Of a DNA stretch of 64,000 nucleotides, positions 1-7,702 are shown one piece after another. The notes below the pieces were generated by a model. That model was given only the letters and a program-made list of their open reading frames with translations. It had not been told where the DNA came from and searched no databases. Source of the stretch: Gp1-AA145 sp963757135. GTDB taxonomy: Bacteria; Acidobacteriota; Terriglobia; Terriglobales; Acidobacteriaceae. A program made the position numbers and the translations under genes. Location: contig CAVWQE010000009.1 of NCBI GenBank assembly GCA_963757135.1, forward strand, positions 124,001 through 188,000, given 5' to 3'. Within the stretch, counting starts at the first letter, position 1. Each line of letters begins with the position of its first letter.

Positions 1-44
1 ACGCGGCCTTCGGGTGTTATTAAAACAGGTAACATTGCGCTGCC

Positions 45-239
45 TTAAATAGCTGCAATGGTGTTTTTCTCAAACCATTTGTCGATGTCCGACTTGCGGA
101 AACGCAACGAACGCCCGTTAATCTTCAAATGGGGAATGGGTGTGTGGGAATCAAGCTTGCACAGATTCAACACCTGTCGCGTTGATAGCTGCAACACTTC
201 TGCAACTTCTCCAACCTTTAACAACGATCCGTTTTCCAT
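45..239 (-). CDS. Excisionase-type helix-turn-helix protein
   Basis: This 64-residue protein has the MerR/AlpA-like excisionase fold: an N-terminal helix-turn-helix (LLKVGEVAEVLQLSTRQVLNL, about residues 6-26), a wing with Arg-rich strands (NGRSLRFRKSDIDKWF), and nothing else. Proteins of this kind bind DNA at attachment sites to direct excision, or act as small activators in phages and islands. The start is supported by a strong AGAAGGAG about ten bases upstream. Its upstream region carries a 13-base motif that also lies upstream of the second gene of this type at 2914-3117. Whether it is a directionality factor or a transcription regulator cannot be told from sequence. Confidence 0.8.
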   Translation of the reverse strand: MENGSLLKVGEVAEVLQLSTRQVLNLCKLDSHTPIPHLKINGRSLRFRKSDIDKWFEKNTIAAI

Positions 240-308
240 ATAACTGTGTCTCCTTCTGAATGTTGCTTTCTAAAACACGAAACCCCACGTCTGCCGTGAG
301 GTGTGTAA

Positions 309-321
309 ACCATCGAAATGT
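309..321 (-). promoter_or_regulatory. Candidate operator shared by both excisionase-type genes
   Basis: The 13-mer ACCATCGAAATGT lies 69 bases upstream of the gene at 45-239 and recurs exactly at 3129-3141, just upstream of the other excisionase-type gene. Sharing between two otherwise different promoters suggests a protein-binding site. That role is inference. Confidence 0.35.
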
Positions 322-486
322 GAGTACCACTACTGCAAACCAATCCACCAACAGCTTATTGCACAGTCTTTAACTCAACAAAGGCGTAACAATGTCTCGC
401 TTGGAGTCGAAGTAAGATACCTATGATGGGTGATCGTGTCAAGCGCAAACGTTCAGCGACATATACCCTCACCTTACGGGGAAAAT

Positions 487-739
487 ACCCTCGGTCGTGA
501 GGAACCCTCTCACCCTCTGTCGGAAATACATCCGCTACCGGATGTTGGTGACCGTGGCCCTTCCTTCTTACTTGAAATACATCCGCTACCGGATGTTGGT
601 GACCTTGCCTCTCACCCTCTGTCGGAAATACTCTCGCTAGCGAGAGTTGGTCACATTGCTCTCACCCTCTGTCGGAAATAGTAACGATTACGTGACCGTT
701 GCCTCTCCGTCTTGGTCAAAATACTAACGATTGCGTTAG
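487..739. repeat. Array of about six palindromes in constant flanks, ~50-base period
   Basis: Each unit begins with a GAAATA or AAAATA box that leads straight into a short palindrome, usually after CTCACCCTCTGTCGG and often followed by TTGGTGACC or similar. Palindromes lie at 489-502, 528-545, 579-596, 630-647, 681-696 and 724-739. The box recurs every 51, 51 and 50 bases in the centre and at 41-43 bases at the edges. Arm sequences differ between units (ACATCCG, ACTCTCGCT, GTAACG, CTAACG), yet each pairs with its own partner; one pair at 681-696 has a single mismatch. Related units occur near 921-939 and at 1042-1061. Confidence 0.75.
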
Positions 740-1041
740 CTCGTCACCATGCAAGGTCACTGTGCAACAACTAATTACAACAACATGACTGTTTTGCACA
801 CCGTCACACATATAAGCTATTTGACCATGTTACAACTACACTAAAGTAATCGTCGCGGCAAGGTTGATACATCACCAATCTCTTCAGCCAACCCGATCAT
901 TTGGCCCTCTCTTCTTACTTGAAATACCTTCGATGGTGACAGTCAAACCTAGCTTCACCCACTCACTAAAGGTATAGGTGGATACATAGGGAGAGGTAAG
1001 TGACGTTTACCCATCAACTTCCCTCTACAAGCGGGAGAAAA

Positions 1042-1061
1042 TACCCTCGGTAGAGAGGGTA
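1042..1061. repeat. Isolated member of the palindrome family
   Basis: TACCCTC and GAGGGTA form a perfect 7-base inverted repeat around a 6-base centre. It is preceded by AGAAAA, like the units of the array at 487-739. A weaker relative with ACC/GGT arms follows GAAATA at 921-926. Confidence 0.6.
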
Positions 1062-1404
1062 CGCCACAACAGCAGACCAAATGTATAGATGTAAAGATGT
1101 ATAGATACGTTGAGGTACGGTTCGAAACACTTGGCATATCTTTAGCCAAAGGTGCCGATTGAGGCACTAGCGGGGGTTGCAGTGACGAAATGTATAGATG
1201 TAAACAAGCGATTTAAGGCGTCCGGCCTGTTGTGGGGTTGGTGAGGGTCACCCCTGATGGGGGAATTCGTTTGTAGCGCGCATAGCCGAGAGGCTCAGAG
1301 TTGCGACCATGCCGCCGATCATACAATACACAGGCTACAAGTCGACCGAGTCCCACTATACTTGGTGCACGTCTACCTCGGGCAAGGCTAGGCGGTCAGG
1401 TGAT

Positions 1405-1848
1405 ATTCGTTGCATGATTCTCAACGATAATGGGTGATCGGAAGTCGCTGTTCACGAAAAGGCTCTTTGATGAATTTTTCACCTTGAAGACGCGCGGCAA
1501 TGGCCGCCGATCTACATACCGGTTCTTGGGGGCCTCACCCGGCCTCAAATACCCAATAGAAAGCATTCTTACGGCTTACAAGGCTGCGACTCTCCGAGTT
1601 CAAGACCCAACCTATCCACATCTGGCCGCACGGGTCTTACGCTTCAAAGGCGCAAGGGCTTCAAAAATTGGCCTCGTGTTGCCCACGGCGTTGCCTATTC
1701 GTTGCACTGATCCACTCCAAACGCACCTCAACCCAACGATAATGGGTGAAATCACGGCTCTAAGTCGTTGACTGTTGATGTACACCGGTTTAACTAACCG
1801 CCGCTCTTTGAGAAATGGTGAATTTTTCACCTTGAAGACGCGCGGCAA
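1405..1848. repeat. Imperfect long direct repeat
   Basis: Three landmarks recur in the same order: ATTCGTTGCA (near 1407 and 1699), CAACGATAATGGGTGA (1423-1438 and 1735-1750), and an identical 30-base block (1471-1500 and 1819-1848) beginning TGAATTTTTCACC and ending GCGCGGCAA. The spacing differs by up to about 55 bases between copies, so the duplication is old or has been rearranged. Confidence 0.7.
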
Positions 1849-1869
1849 GATCATCAGACTTCGATGGTG

Positions 1870-2120
1870 ATTCGGTTCAAACTACTCTCCATATACCCCT
1901 GTGTGACCCAAATGACCCTAAACTATAGATATATATATATTTAATTTGGTTCATGGTTATTAGATATGAACCAAATCAATGAACCAAATGACCCAAATCA
2001 TGAACCAAATCATGAACCGAATCAACCCCATTAAAATCATACATATAACCCATTTGGGTCATGGTAGGGGTATATAGAGAAGCGATGACCCGAATCAATT
2101 TCGCGTCACAATTCGGGTCA
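1870..2120. other. Iteron cluster around an AT-rich core, replication-origin-like
   Basis: The consensus TGAMCCRAAT occurs about twelve times. Forward copies begin near 1904, 1914 (degenerate), 1967, 1980, 1989, 2001, 2013 and 2086; reverse copies lie at 1870-1879, 1944-1954, 2052-2062 and 2111-2120. A stretch of almost pure A and T (1921-1946) sits among them. A 14-base inverted repeat with one mismatch (1887-1900 and 2066-2079, core ATATACCCCT) encloses most of the cluster. Iterons beside an AT-rich unwinding region are typical of plasmid, phage-satellite and island origins. No replication initiator gene is in the window, so the role is inferred. Confidence 0.55.
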
Positions 2121-2581
2121 AAGACCTTGCGAGTCGGCCCCGCGAACTGGCCCCGGCCCCGGCCCTACGCCCTTCCGAGTCAAAGCCTTCGCTTCACCAC
2201 CCATTAACCAATAAGCTCGCACGCCATGTAAGTTGGCAACTAACAAGGCTGCACGCCATGTATCTTAGCAACCTAAGCTACTACTTAGTATACACACGCT
2301 CACACGTTACCTAACTCGATAACACACGCAATCTGCTCACTAACAGACAGCCCCATCACACACTCTGTGCTTACTTACACGCCTTACATGTTAGTAGGAA
2401 TGCAACAAGGAACTTAGTACACACTTATAACTCACCTAACTTGTAACGCTTGTTGGTGTCTGGGAGTGTACATTTGGTAACTAGGCGTCGAAACTGACGG
2501 CATCTTTCCCCCATCAGAGGTCTTGAGCGATGATGGGTGTGCTGGATGAAGTCAAATCTGAAATCGAAAGAAGGTCACAAG

Positions 2582-2872
2582 ATGAAAAACAACGTAGCAG
2601 TTATCGACTTACTGGCGAAGGAACAGAAAGACCTTGCATTTCAGGAAGCGATGGAAGAAACAGAGCAATGGGCCAAGAGCGTGAAGATGACGGAACAGCA
2701 AAAGCTTGACTACAAGCTGTACCGCAAGGCGTGCCGGTTTTGCAACGTTGAGCCTACACGTGCAGATTTCCTGTTAGGTGACATCCCATTAGGCGTCACG
2801 CGGGAGATGGAGTGGCAACGATATGGCCGCTACCTGCAACCCAAAACGATGGCAGCAGCAGCCGGACGATGA
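2582..2872 (+). CDS. Hypothetical small protein of the integrated element
   Basis: I do not recognise this 96-residue protein. It begins MKNNVAVIDLLAKEQ, is charged and helical in its first half, and has one Cys-x-x-Cys-like stretch missing its second cysteine (CRFCNVEPTRADFL has C-x-x-C only once, near residue 53). The chosen ATG has GAAAGAAGG about ten bases upstream; a start 45 bases earlier is open but has no such site. It is the first plus-strand gene after the repeat-rich region and precedes other tiny genes, as in cargo or control modules of mobile elements. Confidence 0.6.
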   Translation: MKNNVAVIDLLAKEQKDLAFQEAMEETEQWAKSVKMTEQQKLDYKLYRKACRFCNVEPTRADFLLGDIPLGVTREMEWQRYGRYLQPKTMAAAAGR

Positions 2873-2913
2873 GACGTGGCAACACACAAACAAAATACTC
2901 CCCCACTTTTTTC

Positions 2914-3117
2914 TCACCTTGTTACACTCTGCCTTTGCACCCATTCTTCAACAGCAGCTTTGCTGAAGCGCACCGACTTTCCCAACCTGATGCACGGAAT
3001 GGGATGTTCTCTCTCATCACCTGACCGGGTTCGTGGCTGTGCCAACTCGTACACGTGCCTTTTGCTGATCTTCAACCACGCTGCGACTTCATCAGTCGTT
3101 AGAATCTCCATGAGCAC
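2914..3117 (-). CDS. Excisionase-type helix-turn-helix protein
   Basis: This protein of about 67 residues is a complete excisionase-family wing-helix unit: EILTTDEVAAWLKISKRHVY forms the helix-turn-helix, and IRLGKSVRFSKAAVEEWV is the wing and closing helix. The start may be the ATG at 3117 or the one two codons later. It lies about 850 bases from the candidate tRNA attachment site, where a recombination directionality factor would be expected, although the same fold is also used for regulators. It differs clearly from the protein at 45-239, so this is not a recent duplication. It is divergent from the zinc-ribbon gene at 3145. Confidence 0.8.
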   Translation of the reverse strand: MLMEILTTDEVAAWLKISKRHVYELAQPRTRSGDEREHPIPCIRLGKSVRFSKAAVEEWVQRQSVTR

Positions 3118-3128
3118 CTCAGATTTTC

Positions 3129-3141
3129 ACCATCGAAATGT
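3129..3141 (-). promoter_or_regulatory. Candidate operator in divergent spacer
   Basis: This is the second exact copy of ACCATCGAAATGT. It lies in the 27-base spacer between the excisionase-type gene (minus) and the zinc-ribbon gene (plus), where a bound protein could block both. The reverse-complement core TTCGATGGTGA also occurs at 929-939 and 1860-1870. Confidence 0.35.
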
Positions 3142-3144
3142 AAA

Positions 3145-3324
3145 ATGTCCGTTACGATGCCCCGGCACAAAATTGATCTTGCAAAGATTCGAGCATCGCT
3201 CAACACAATTTGTCCACACTGCAATGCCAGCATACCGCCTGAAGATCAGAGCCGCGTGGATAATGAACACATGAAATGCTCGCGTTGTGGTGAGATTTTT
3301 GTTCCCAAACAGAGCACCCATTAG
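3145..3324 (+). CDS. Small zinc-ribbon protein
   Basis: This 59-residue protein has two CxxC knuckles, CPHC at residues 23-26 and CSRC at 45-48, spaced as in a zinc ribbon. The first knuckle is preceded by a basic helix (MPRHKIDLAKIRASL). A start at 3157 would give 55 residues; neither start has a strong ribosome-binding site, so the exact N-terminus is open. Zinc ribbons this small commonly bind DNA, RNA or a partner protein. No specific function can be assigned. Codon-level conservation of both knuckles makes the gene credible despite its size. Confidence 0.65.
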   Translation: MSVTMPRHKIDLAKIRASLNTICPHCNASIPPEDQSRVDNEHMKCSRCGEIFVPKQSTH

Positions 3325-3382
3325 AATAAACGTGTTGTTGAAAGTCAGAATTGTTGTTGGTTGATATTTGGAGACTGCTTGC

Positions 3383-3547
3383 ATGGACAATTCAAACCTT
3401 CGTGAGGATCAGAAGAAAACCGTTAGAGAAGTTCTCATGCTGGTCAACGTCGCTCGGCGCACGCTCGAAATGGAAGGACACAAGAGTGATAGTTTTGACG
3501 TGCTTAATGAGGCAATCAAGAGGTTGGGTGAGTTAAATAAAGCGTGA
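3383..3547 (+). CDS. Hypothetical 54-residue helical protein
   Basis: This is a short acidic protein predicted to be mostly helical (EDQKKTVREVLMLVNVARRT... FDVLNEAIKRLGELNKA). GGAG lies nine bases before the ATG. Its stop codon overlaps the next possible start (TGATG), which suggests translational coupling to the following frame. I do not recognise the family. It sits in the plus-strand run of tiny genes between the zinc-ribbon gene and the tRNA fragment. Confidence 0.5.
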   Translation: MDNSNLREDQKKTVREVLMLVNVARRTLEMEGHKSDSFDVLNEAIKRLGELNKA

Positions 3548-3697
3548 TGCATTGGTTGATTATCGCCGGATGGGGTTGAATTCGATTCAATCTCTCACTG
3601 GTACGTGTGGGACAGTGTTGGAAGGCAATACCGATTCATCAGTTTCACAGAGAAGGGGCAAAGATTGTTGGATGGGGCAGAAACTGTTGGATGGTAA
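3547..3697 (+). pseudogene. Possible small gene split by a +1 shift
   Basis: The ATG overlapping the previous stop opens MHWLIIAGWG and then stops at TGA after a run of four G. One base on, the +1 frame continues VEFDSISHWYVWDSVGRQY and then ...FTEKGQRLLDGAETVGW before a TAA at 3695. The second half looks like protein but has no start of its own. Together they would form a 49-residue protein. This may be a decayed gene, a sequencing error in the G run, or a programmed +1 shift at GGT-TGA. I cannot distinguish these. Confidence 0.3.
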
Positions 3698-3738
3698 AGC
3701 TTGTTGGTTTTGGTATTTGTGCGCGGGGAGATTAAGTA

Positions 3739-3894
3739 ATGGTTGCAAACGCATTACCGTTGAGGCAACAGGTTGAATTTCACCATCAGTTGCTTAAGCG
3801 GATTGCCAACCCGCTTGTTGTGCGTCCAACTGTACGTCCACTTCTTTTTGATTTCCTTCCAAATCACTGGAAACACGTTCCTGAATATTACTGA
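3739..3894 (+). CDS. Hypothetical 51-residue protein
   Basis: The protein begins MVANALPLRQQVEFHHQLL and ends in LPNHWKHVPEYY. It has no transmembrane segment or cysteine and is basic and aromatic near its end. GGGGAG lies about eight bases upstream of the ATG. It is the last gene before the tRNA-Lys fragment that ends the element. I do not recognise it. Confidence 0.45.
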   Translation: MVANALPLRQQVEFHHQLLKRIANPLVVRPTVRPLLFDFLPNHWKHVPEYY

Positions 3895-3930
3895 GCGTTT
3901 CCCGTAACTACTTGAAAGCAATCAATCCTG

Positions 3931-3973
3931 CTGACTTAAAAGGGCATTGCTCTACCAACTGAGCTACGCGCCC
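3931..3973 (-). other. 5' half of tRNA-Lys(UUU), candidate attachment site
   Basis: Read on the minus strand from 3973, the sequence gives a tRNA acceptor strand (GGGCGCG), TA, a D arm (GCTC...GAGC), the 5' anticodon strand ATGCC and the loop CTTTTAA with anticodon UUU. The next bases, GTCAG, cannot pair with ATGCC, and no T arm or 3' acceptor strand follows. The tRNA is therefore cut at its anticodon loop. This point is also where the AT-rich, tiny-gene segment meets ordinary chromosome, which fits an element integrated in the tRNA gene. The reconstituted tRNA would be expected outside the window. Confidence 0.65.
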
Positions 3974-4279
3974 ACAATTCAAATTTAACACGTAAAGGCC
4001 GCGCTGATGGACCTGCTTCAAGACCGAAACGAAGTGTTTGATTTGCCCACCCTTCGAAAACCGCGAAGAGCCTGCCCTGAGCGAAGTCGAAAGGGTGCGG
4101 CACCCTCAGTTGAGGTAGTTCGCGCAGAAAAAGTGGGTCCGCCGCATCCGCCGTAACGTTGTCTCCGCAACGCCGCTAGTAGCTCCCAAATTGTCATCGT
4201 CATGCGTTACGTGAGTGACTCCTGGCCCGGAAGGGGGCTGACCTTGCTGGTCTAACGCCATCGGCGGTACGCTTACGCA
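3974..4279. repeat. Intergenic region with a REP-like hairpin (4048-4097)
   Basis: No gene is seen here. CACCCTTCG at 4048-4056 and CGAAAGGGTG at 4088-4097 form the base of a hairpin whose interior holds GAGCCTGCCCTGAGCGAAGT. This unit resembles dispersed extragenic repeats known from many bacterial genomes; that comparison is from memory. Confidence 0.45.
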
Positions 4280-4828
<549 letters not shown>

Positions 4829-4831
4829 CCC

Positions 4832-6568
4832 TTATTTCTGATACACCGTGGTTCCGCTCACAACCGTGCGCACAATCTCGATGTCTTTAATTCTCTCGGC
4901 ATCCACAGTGTGCGGATCTTCTGCGAGCATGACGAAGTCTGCCAGTTTGCCAGGGGTGATCGATCCCTTGATCGATTCTTCCTGTGAGTTGTAAGCCCCA
5001 TTGATGGTGTTGACCTGCAGAGCTTCGTCCACGGTGATTCGCTGATTGGCTCCCCAAATTTCTCCATTCCAGCCCCGGCGCGTCACCATGCCCTGAATCC
5101 CCATCAGGGGCGCGAATGGCCCGGGACCGAAGTCCGAACCCGCGGCAACGCGAATTCCATGGTCCAGGAAGGAACGGTAGGCCATGCAGTGCTTCATGCG
5201 CTCTTCCCCATAGAAATGAAACTTGTCGGAGTTGTAGTAGGCGTAGGTGGTGAACGGGGCAGGCACAACGTCGAGCGCTTTCATGCGACGCAGGAGGTCG
5301 TCGTTGATCAGCGTGCAGTGAGTAATTTTGGGACGAACGTCAGGCCGGGGCGCGACCTTCTGTGCGCGTTCATAGGCAGTAAGCGTCATCGCGATGGCAA
5401 CGTCACCGTTGGCATGGCAGTTGGGTTGAATGCCGGCGCGCTGCACCCGCTCCACCCAGGTGTTGAGATCATCCTGCGTCTGAGTAATGTTGCCGCTGTA
5501 GGGAGGATTGCTTCCGGGATAGGGCTCGCTCAGCGCCATGGTGCGTTCGGAGAAGGAACCATCGACCGTGTGTTCGGCGGTCGCACCGAAACGAATCCAG
5601 GCATCGCCGAAGCCGGTGGTAATGCCGTTTTTGATCATTGCTTCCAGGACTTCGTCGTAGGCCTCGTAACTCACCCGGTGCAGCAGCTCGCCCTGCGCCC
5701 GCAGCTGTTGTAGCGCAAACAGATCGCCGCCTTCGTGGTGGACGCTGGTCAGGCCGTAACGCACAAACTCTTTGGAGATGTGCGCCAGTCCTGCGCGCTG
5801 GCGTTGTTCCTCCTGCTCCGGGGTGAAGCTTTCGCGCTTGCCAACCTTGTCGATCACATCCGTTGCGCGGTCGGTGACTCGCCCGGTGAGTTCGCCGTTC
5901 TGATCGCGGTCGTAGGTTCCACCCGCGGGGTTGGGAGTATGTTTATCAATTCCAGCCAGTTCCAGAGCTTTGCTGTTGTAGAAGGACGTGTGCCCGCCGC
6001 GATGATGGACACAAACCGGGTGTTCCCGCGAGACCTGGTCGAGGTCATGCAAATTAAGGGCGCGATTGTCTTTTACTTTGGTGTCGTCAAAAAAATGCCC
6101 TTCAACCCAAAAGCCCGCGGGAGTTTTGGCGGCTTGGGCGCGGAGCTTATCGATGATGCTGGCGATGGTGACGAACTCGACTTCAAAGGGATTGCCGACG
6201 AGGACGCCATAAAGCAGGACGTCGCCTTCGGCGTGATTGTGGCAATCGATGAAGCCTGGCACGACCGTCATCTGCTTGGCGTCGATCGTGTGAGTGCGCT
6301 TCCCGATGAATGCTTTCGCCTGCAATGTGCTCCCCACGAAGACGAAGCGGGAACCCTTCACTGCAAAGGCTGCCGCCCTGGGCATACGCGAATCGATGGT
6401 GTAAATCCTGGCGTTGAAAACCACCAGGTCGGCGTGTCGCGGATCAAAGTCGGCGATGTCAGTCTGGGCAACCGCATTCGCACTCAACAAACTTTGGGTG
6501 GCCAGGCCGAGGGTGCCGGCTGCTGTCAGACCCAGGAATTCCCGGCGGTTAGGACGATTTCTTTTCAT
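4832..6568 (-). CDS. Tat-exported metal-dependent amidohydrolase (YtcJ-like)
   Basis: This 578-residue protein starts with a twin-arginine signal (RREFLGLTAAG, residues 8-18, then an Ala-rich stretch ending near ANAVAQ). The body is an amidohydrolase_3 barrel: VVPGFIDCHNHAEG supplies the first metal-binding histidines (about 110 and 112), and GSDFGPGPFAPL near the C-terminus carries the conserved aspartate region. Family members hydrolyse exocyclic or N-acyl amide bonds; the substrate here is unknown. The start is backed by AGAGGAG seven bases upstream. Export before folding suggests a periplasmic enzyme loaded with metal in the cytoplasm. An IS element lies just upstream. Confidence 0.88.
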   Translation of the reverse strand: MKRNRPNRREFLGLTAAGTLGLATQSLLSANAVAQTDIADFDPRHADLVVFNARIYTIDSRMPRAAAFAVKGSRFVFVGSTLQAKAFIGKRTHTIDAKQMTVVPGFIDCHNHAEGDVLLYGVLVGNPFEVEFVTIASIIDKLRAQAAKTPAGFWVEGHFFDDTKVKDNRALNLHDLDQVSREHPVCVHHRGGHTSFYNSKALELAGIDKHTPNPAGGTYDRDQNGELTGRVTDRATDVIDKVGKRESFTPEQEEQRQRAGLAHISKEFVRYGLTSVHHEGGDLFALQQLRAQGELLHRVSYEAYDEVLEAMIKNGITTGFGDAWIRFGATAEHTVDGSFSERTMALSEPYPGSNPPYSGNITQTQDDLNTWVERVQRAGIQPNCHANGDVAIAMTLTAYERAQKVAPRPDVRPKITHCTLINDDLLRRMKALDVVPAPFTTYAYYNSDKFHFYGEERMKHCMAYRSFLDHGIRVAAGSDFGPGPFAPLMGIQGMVTRRGWNGEIWGANQRITVDEALQVNTINGAYNSQEESIKGSITPGKLADFVMLAEDPHTVDAERIKDIEIVRTVVSGTTVYQK

Positions 6569-6604
6569 GGCTCCTCTGAGCTATCTGTTCTCGTTCAGAA
6601 TGAT

Positions 6605-7664
6605 TAGTGACACTCGAATAGAGTGTCAAAATGCAAATTCGGAAGGGGAAACCGCCGGGATCGGGCCGGCTGGCCGGAATCGGGGTGGAGCTAAGCCGCG
6701 CAGCTCGAGTGCGGCTCTCGTGGATGGATTTCTATCGGCGCTGCAATAACATCGCCCACACCTGCCGTCACTTCGGCATCAGCCGGCAGACGTTTTATCG
6801 CTGGCAAGGCCGTTATGATCCGTACGATTTGACTACGCTGGAGGAACGCAGCCATCGCCCTGGCCAGTTGCCGTCAGCCGACGTGGGCTTTTCCCTTAGA
6901 AGAAAAGGTGTTGACGTTGCGGTGGCAGTTTCCCCGTTTGGGGGAAAGACAAATTGGCGGTTCTGCTGCGCCGCCAGCAGGTGGGGATTTCGGTTTCCAT
7001 GGTGGGCCGCATTCTCACTCGGCTCAAGCAGCAAGGCCGACTGGTCGAACCACCGCGTACGGGAGTTCCGGGATCGCGCCGCGCCCTGCGGCCGCGTCCC
7101 TACGCCGTGCGCAAACCCAGGCAGTACGCGGTGTTGGCGCCCGGCGACCTGGTCGAAGTCGATACCCTGGACGTGCGTCCCATTCCCGGCGTGGTGTTCA
7201 AACAATTCACCGCTCGCGATGTGGTTTCGCGTTGGGATGTGGTGCAGGCGCACACTCGCGCCACCGCTCAAACCGCCACCCAGTTCCTCGAAACTTTGCA
7301 GCACCGTATGCCGTTTCCCATCCGCGCCGTGCAGGTGGATGGCGGATCGGAATTTGCCGCTGAGTTCGAACAAGCCTGCCAGCAGCGCGGTTTGCATCTG
7401 TTCGTGCTGCCGCCCCGCTCCCCCAAACTGAACGGCGCCGTCGAACGCGCCAACCGCACCCACACCGAGGAGTTTTACCAGGTCACCTCGTGTTCCCTGG
7501 AAATGAAAAAACTCAATCGCGAGCTGCGGGCCTGGGAAAGAATCTACAACACCGTCCGCCCTCATCAGGCCCTCGGCTACTTAACTCCGCACCAATTCCT
7601 GCACCAGTTCTCATCCCAACGAAAGGAATGAAAAGTGTCACCCATCTACTGGACGAGTACACTA
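6605..7664 (+). mobile_element. Degenerate IS481-type insertion sequence
   Basis: The element encloses a broken transposase. Its ends carry related inverted termini: TAGTGACACTCG reading inward from 6605 and TAGTGTACTCG reading inward from 7664. A perfect palindrome (GACACTC/GAGTGTC, 6609-6627) lies at the left end. No target-site duplication is visible, and the exact ends are uncertain by several bases. The element sits in the divergent promoter region between the amidohydrolase and the YdjC-family gene. Confidence 0.6.
6631..7631 (+). pseudogene. IS481-like transposase, two frameshifts
   Basis: The N-terminal helix-turn-helix part (MDFYRRCNNIAHTCRHFGIS..., ending near RSHRPGQ) is in one frame. 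About 30 residues containing PTWAFPLEEKVLTLRWQFPRL follow in a second frame, and the rest (KDKLAVLLRRQQ... to the C-terminus) is in a third. Shifts lie near 6870 and in the five-G run at about 6939-6943. The catalytic rve domain shows VEVDTLDVRP, IRAVQVDGGSEF and GAVERANRTHTEEF, so its DDE residues are present. Without frameshifting no full transposase can be made, and the copy is probably dead. Confidence 0.8.
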
Positions 7665-7702
7665 TCTGGAAAGTTCCTGCCTGCCGCAGTAAAGTATGTC
7701 GA

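Larger units (their letters stand above)
240..2581. other. 2.3 kb repeat-rich region without convincing genes
   Basis: No reading frame here has both a credible ribosome-binding site and a protein-like composition, and the longer open frames overlap each other on both strands and run through repeats. The region holds, in order, a palindrome array (487-739), scattered related palindromes (about 920-1061), a twice-repeated ATGTATAGATGTAAA (1081-1095 and 1190-1204), a long imperfect direct repeat (1405-1848), a two-orientation iteron block with an AT-rich core (1870-2120), and a 12-base direct repeat GCACGCCATGTA (2219-2230 and 2251-2262). A motif like TRATGGGTGA recurs near 424, 1428, 1740 and 2530. 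I see nothing clear in 2263-2530. The layout suggests replication or regulatory functions of a mobile element. Confidence 0.6.

Noticed and set aside
430..681. Open frame through the palindrome array that would encode a repeat protein
   Set aside because: Its apparent repeats come from the DNA repeat unit; there is no ribosome-binding site, and the palindromes explain the pattern better.
487..739. CRISPR array
   Set aside because: Units are palindromic and have no unique spacers of constant length; no cas gene is present.
1430..1771. 113-codon open frame in the element
   Set aside because: It runs through the direct repeat, overlaps another frame on the other strand and lacks a start signal or known motif.
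5735..6607. Long open frame opposite the amidohydrolase
   Set aside because: It is a shadow of the third-codon pattern of the real gene; no domain is present.
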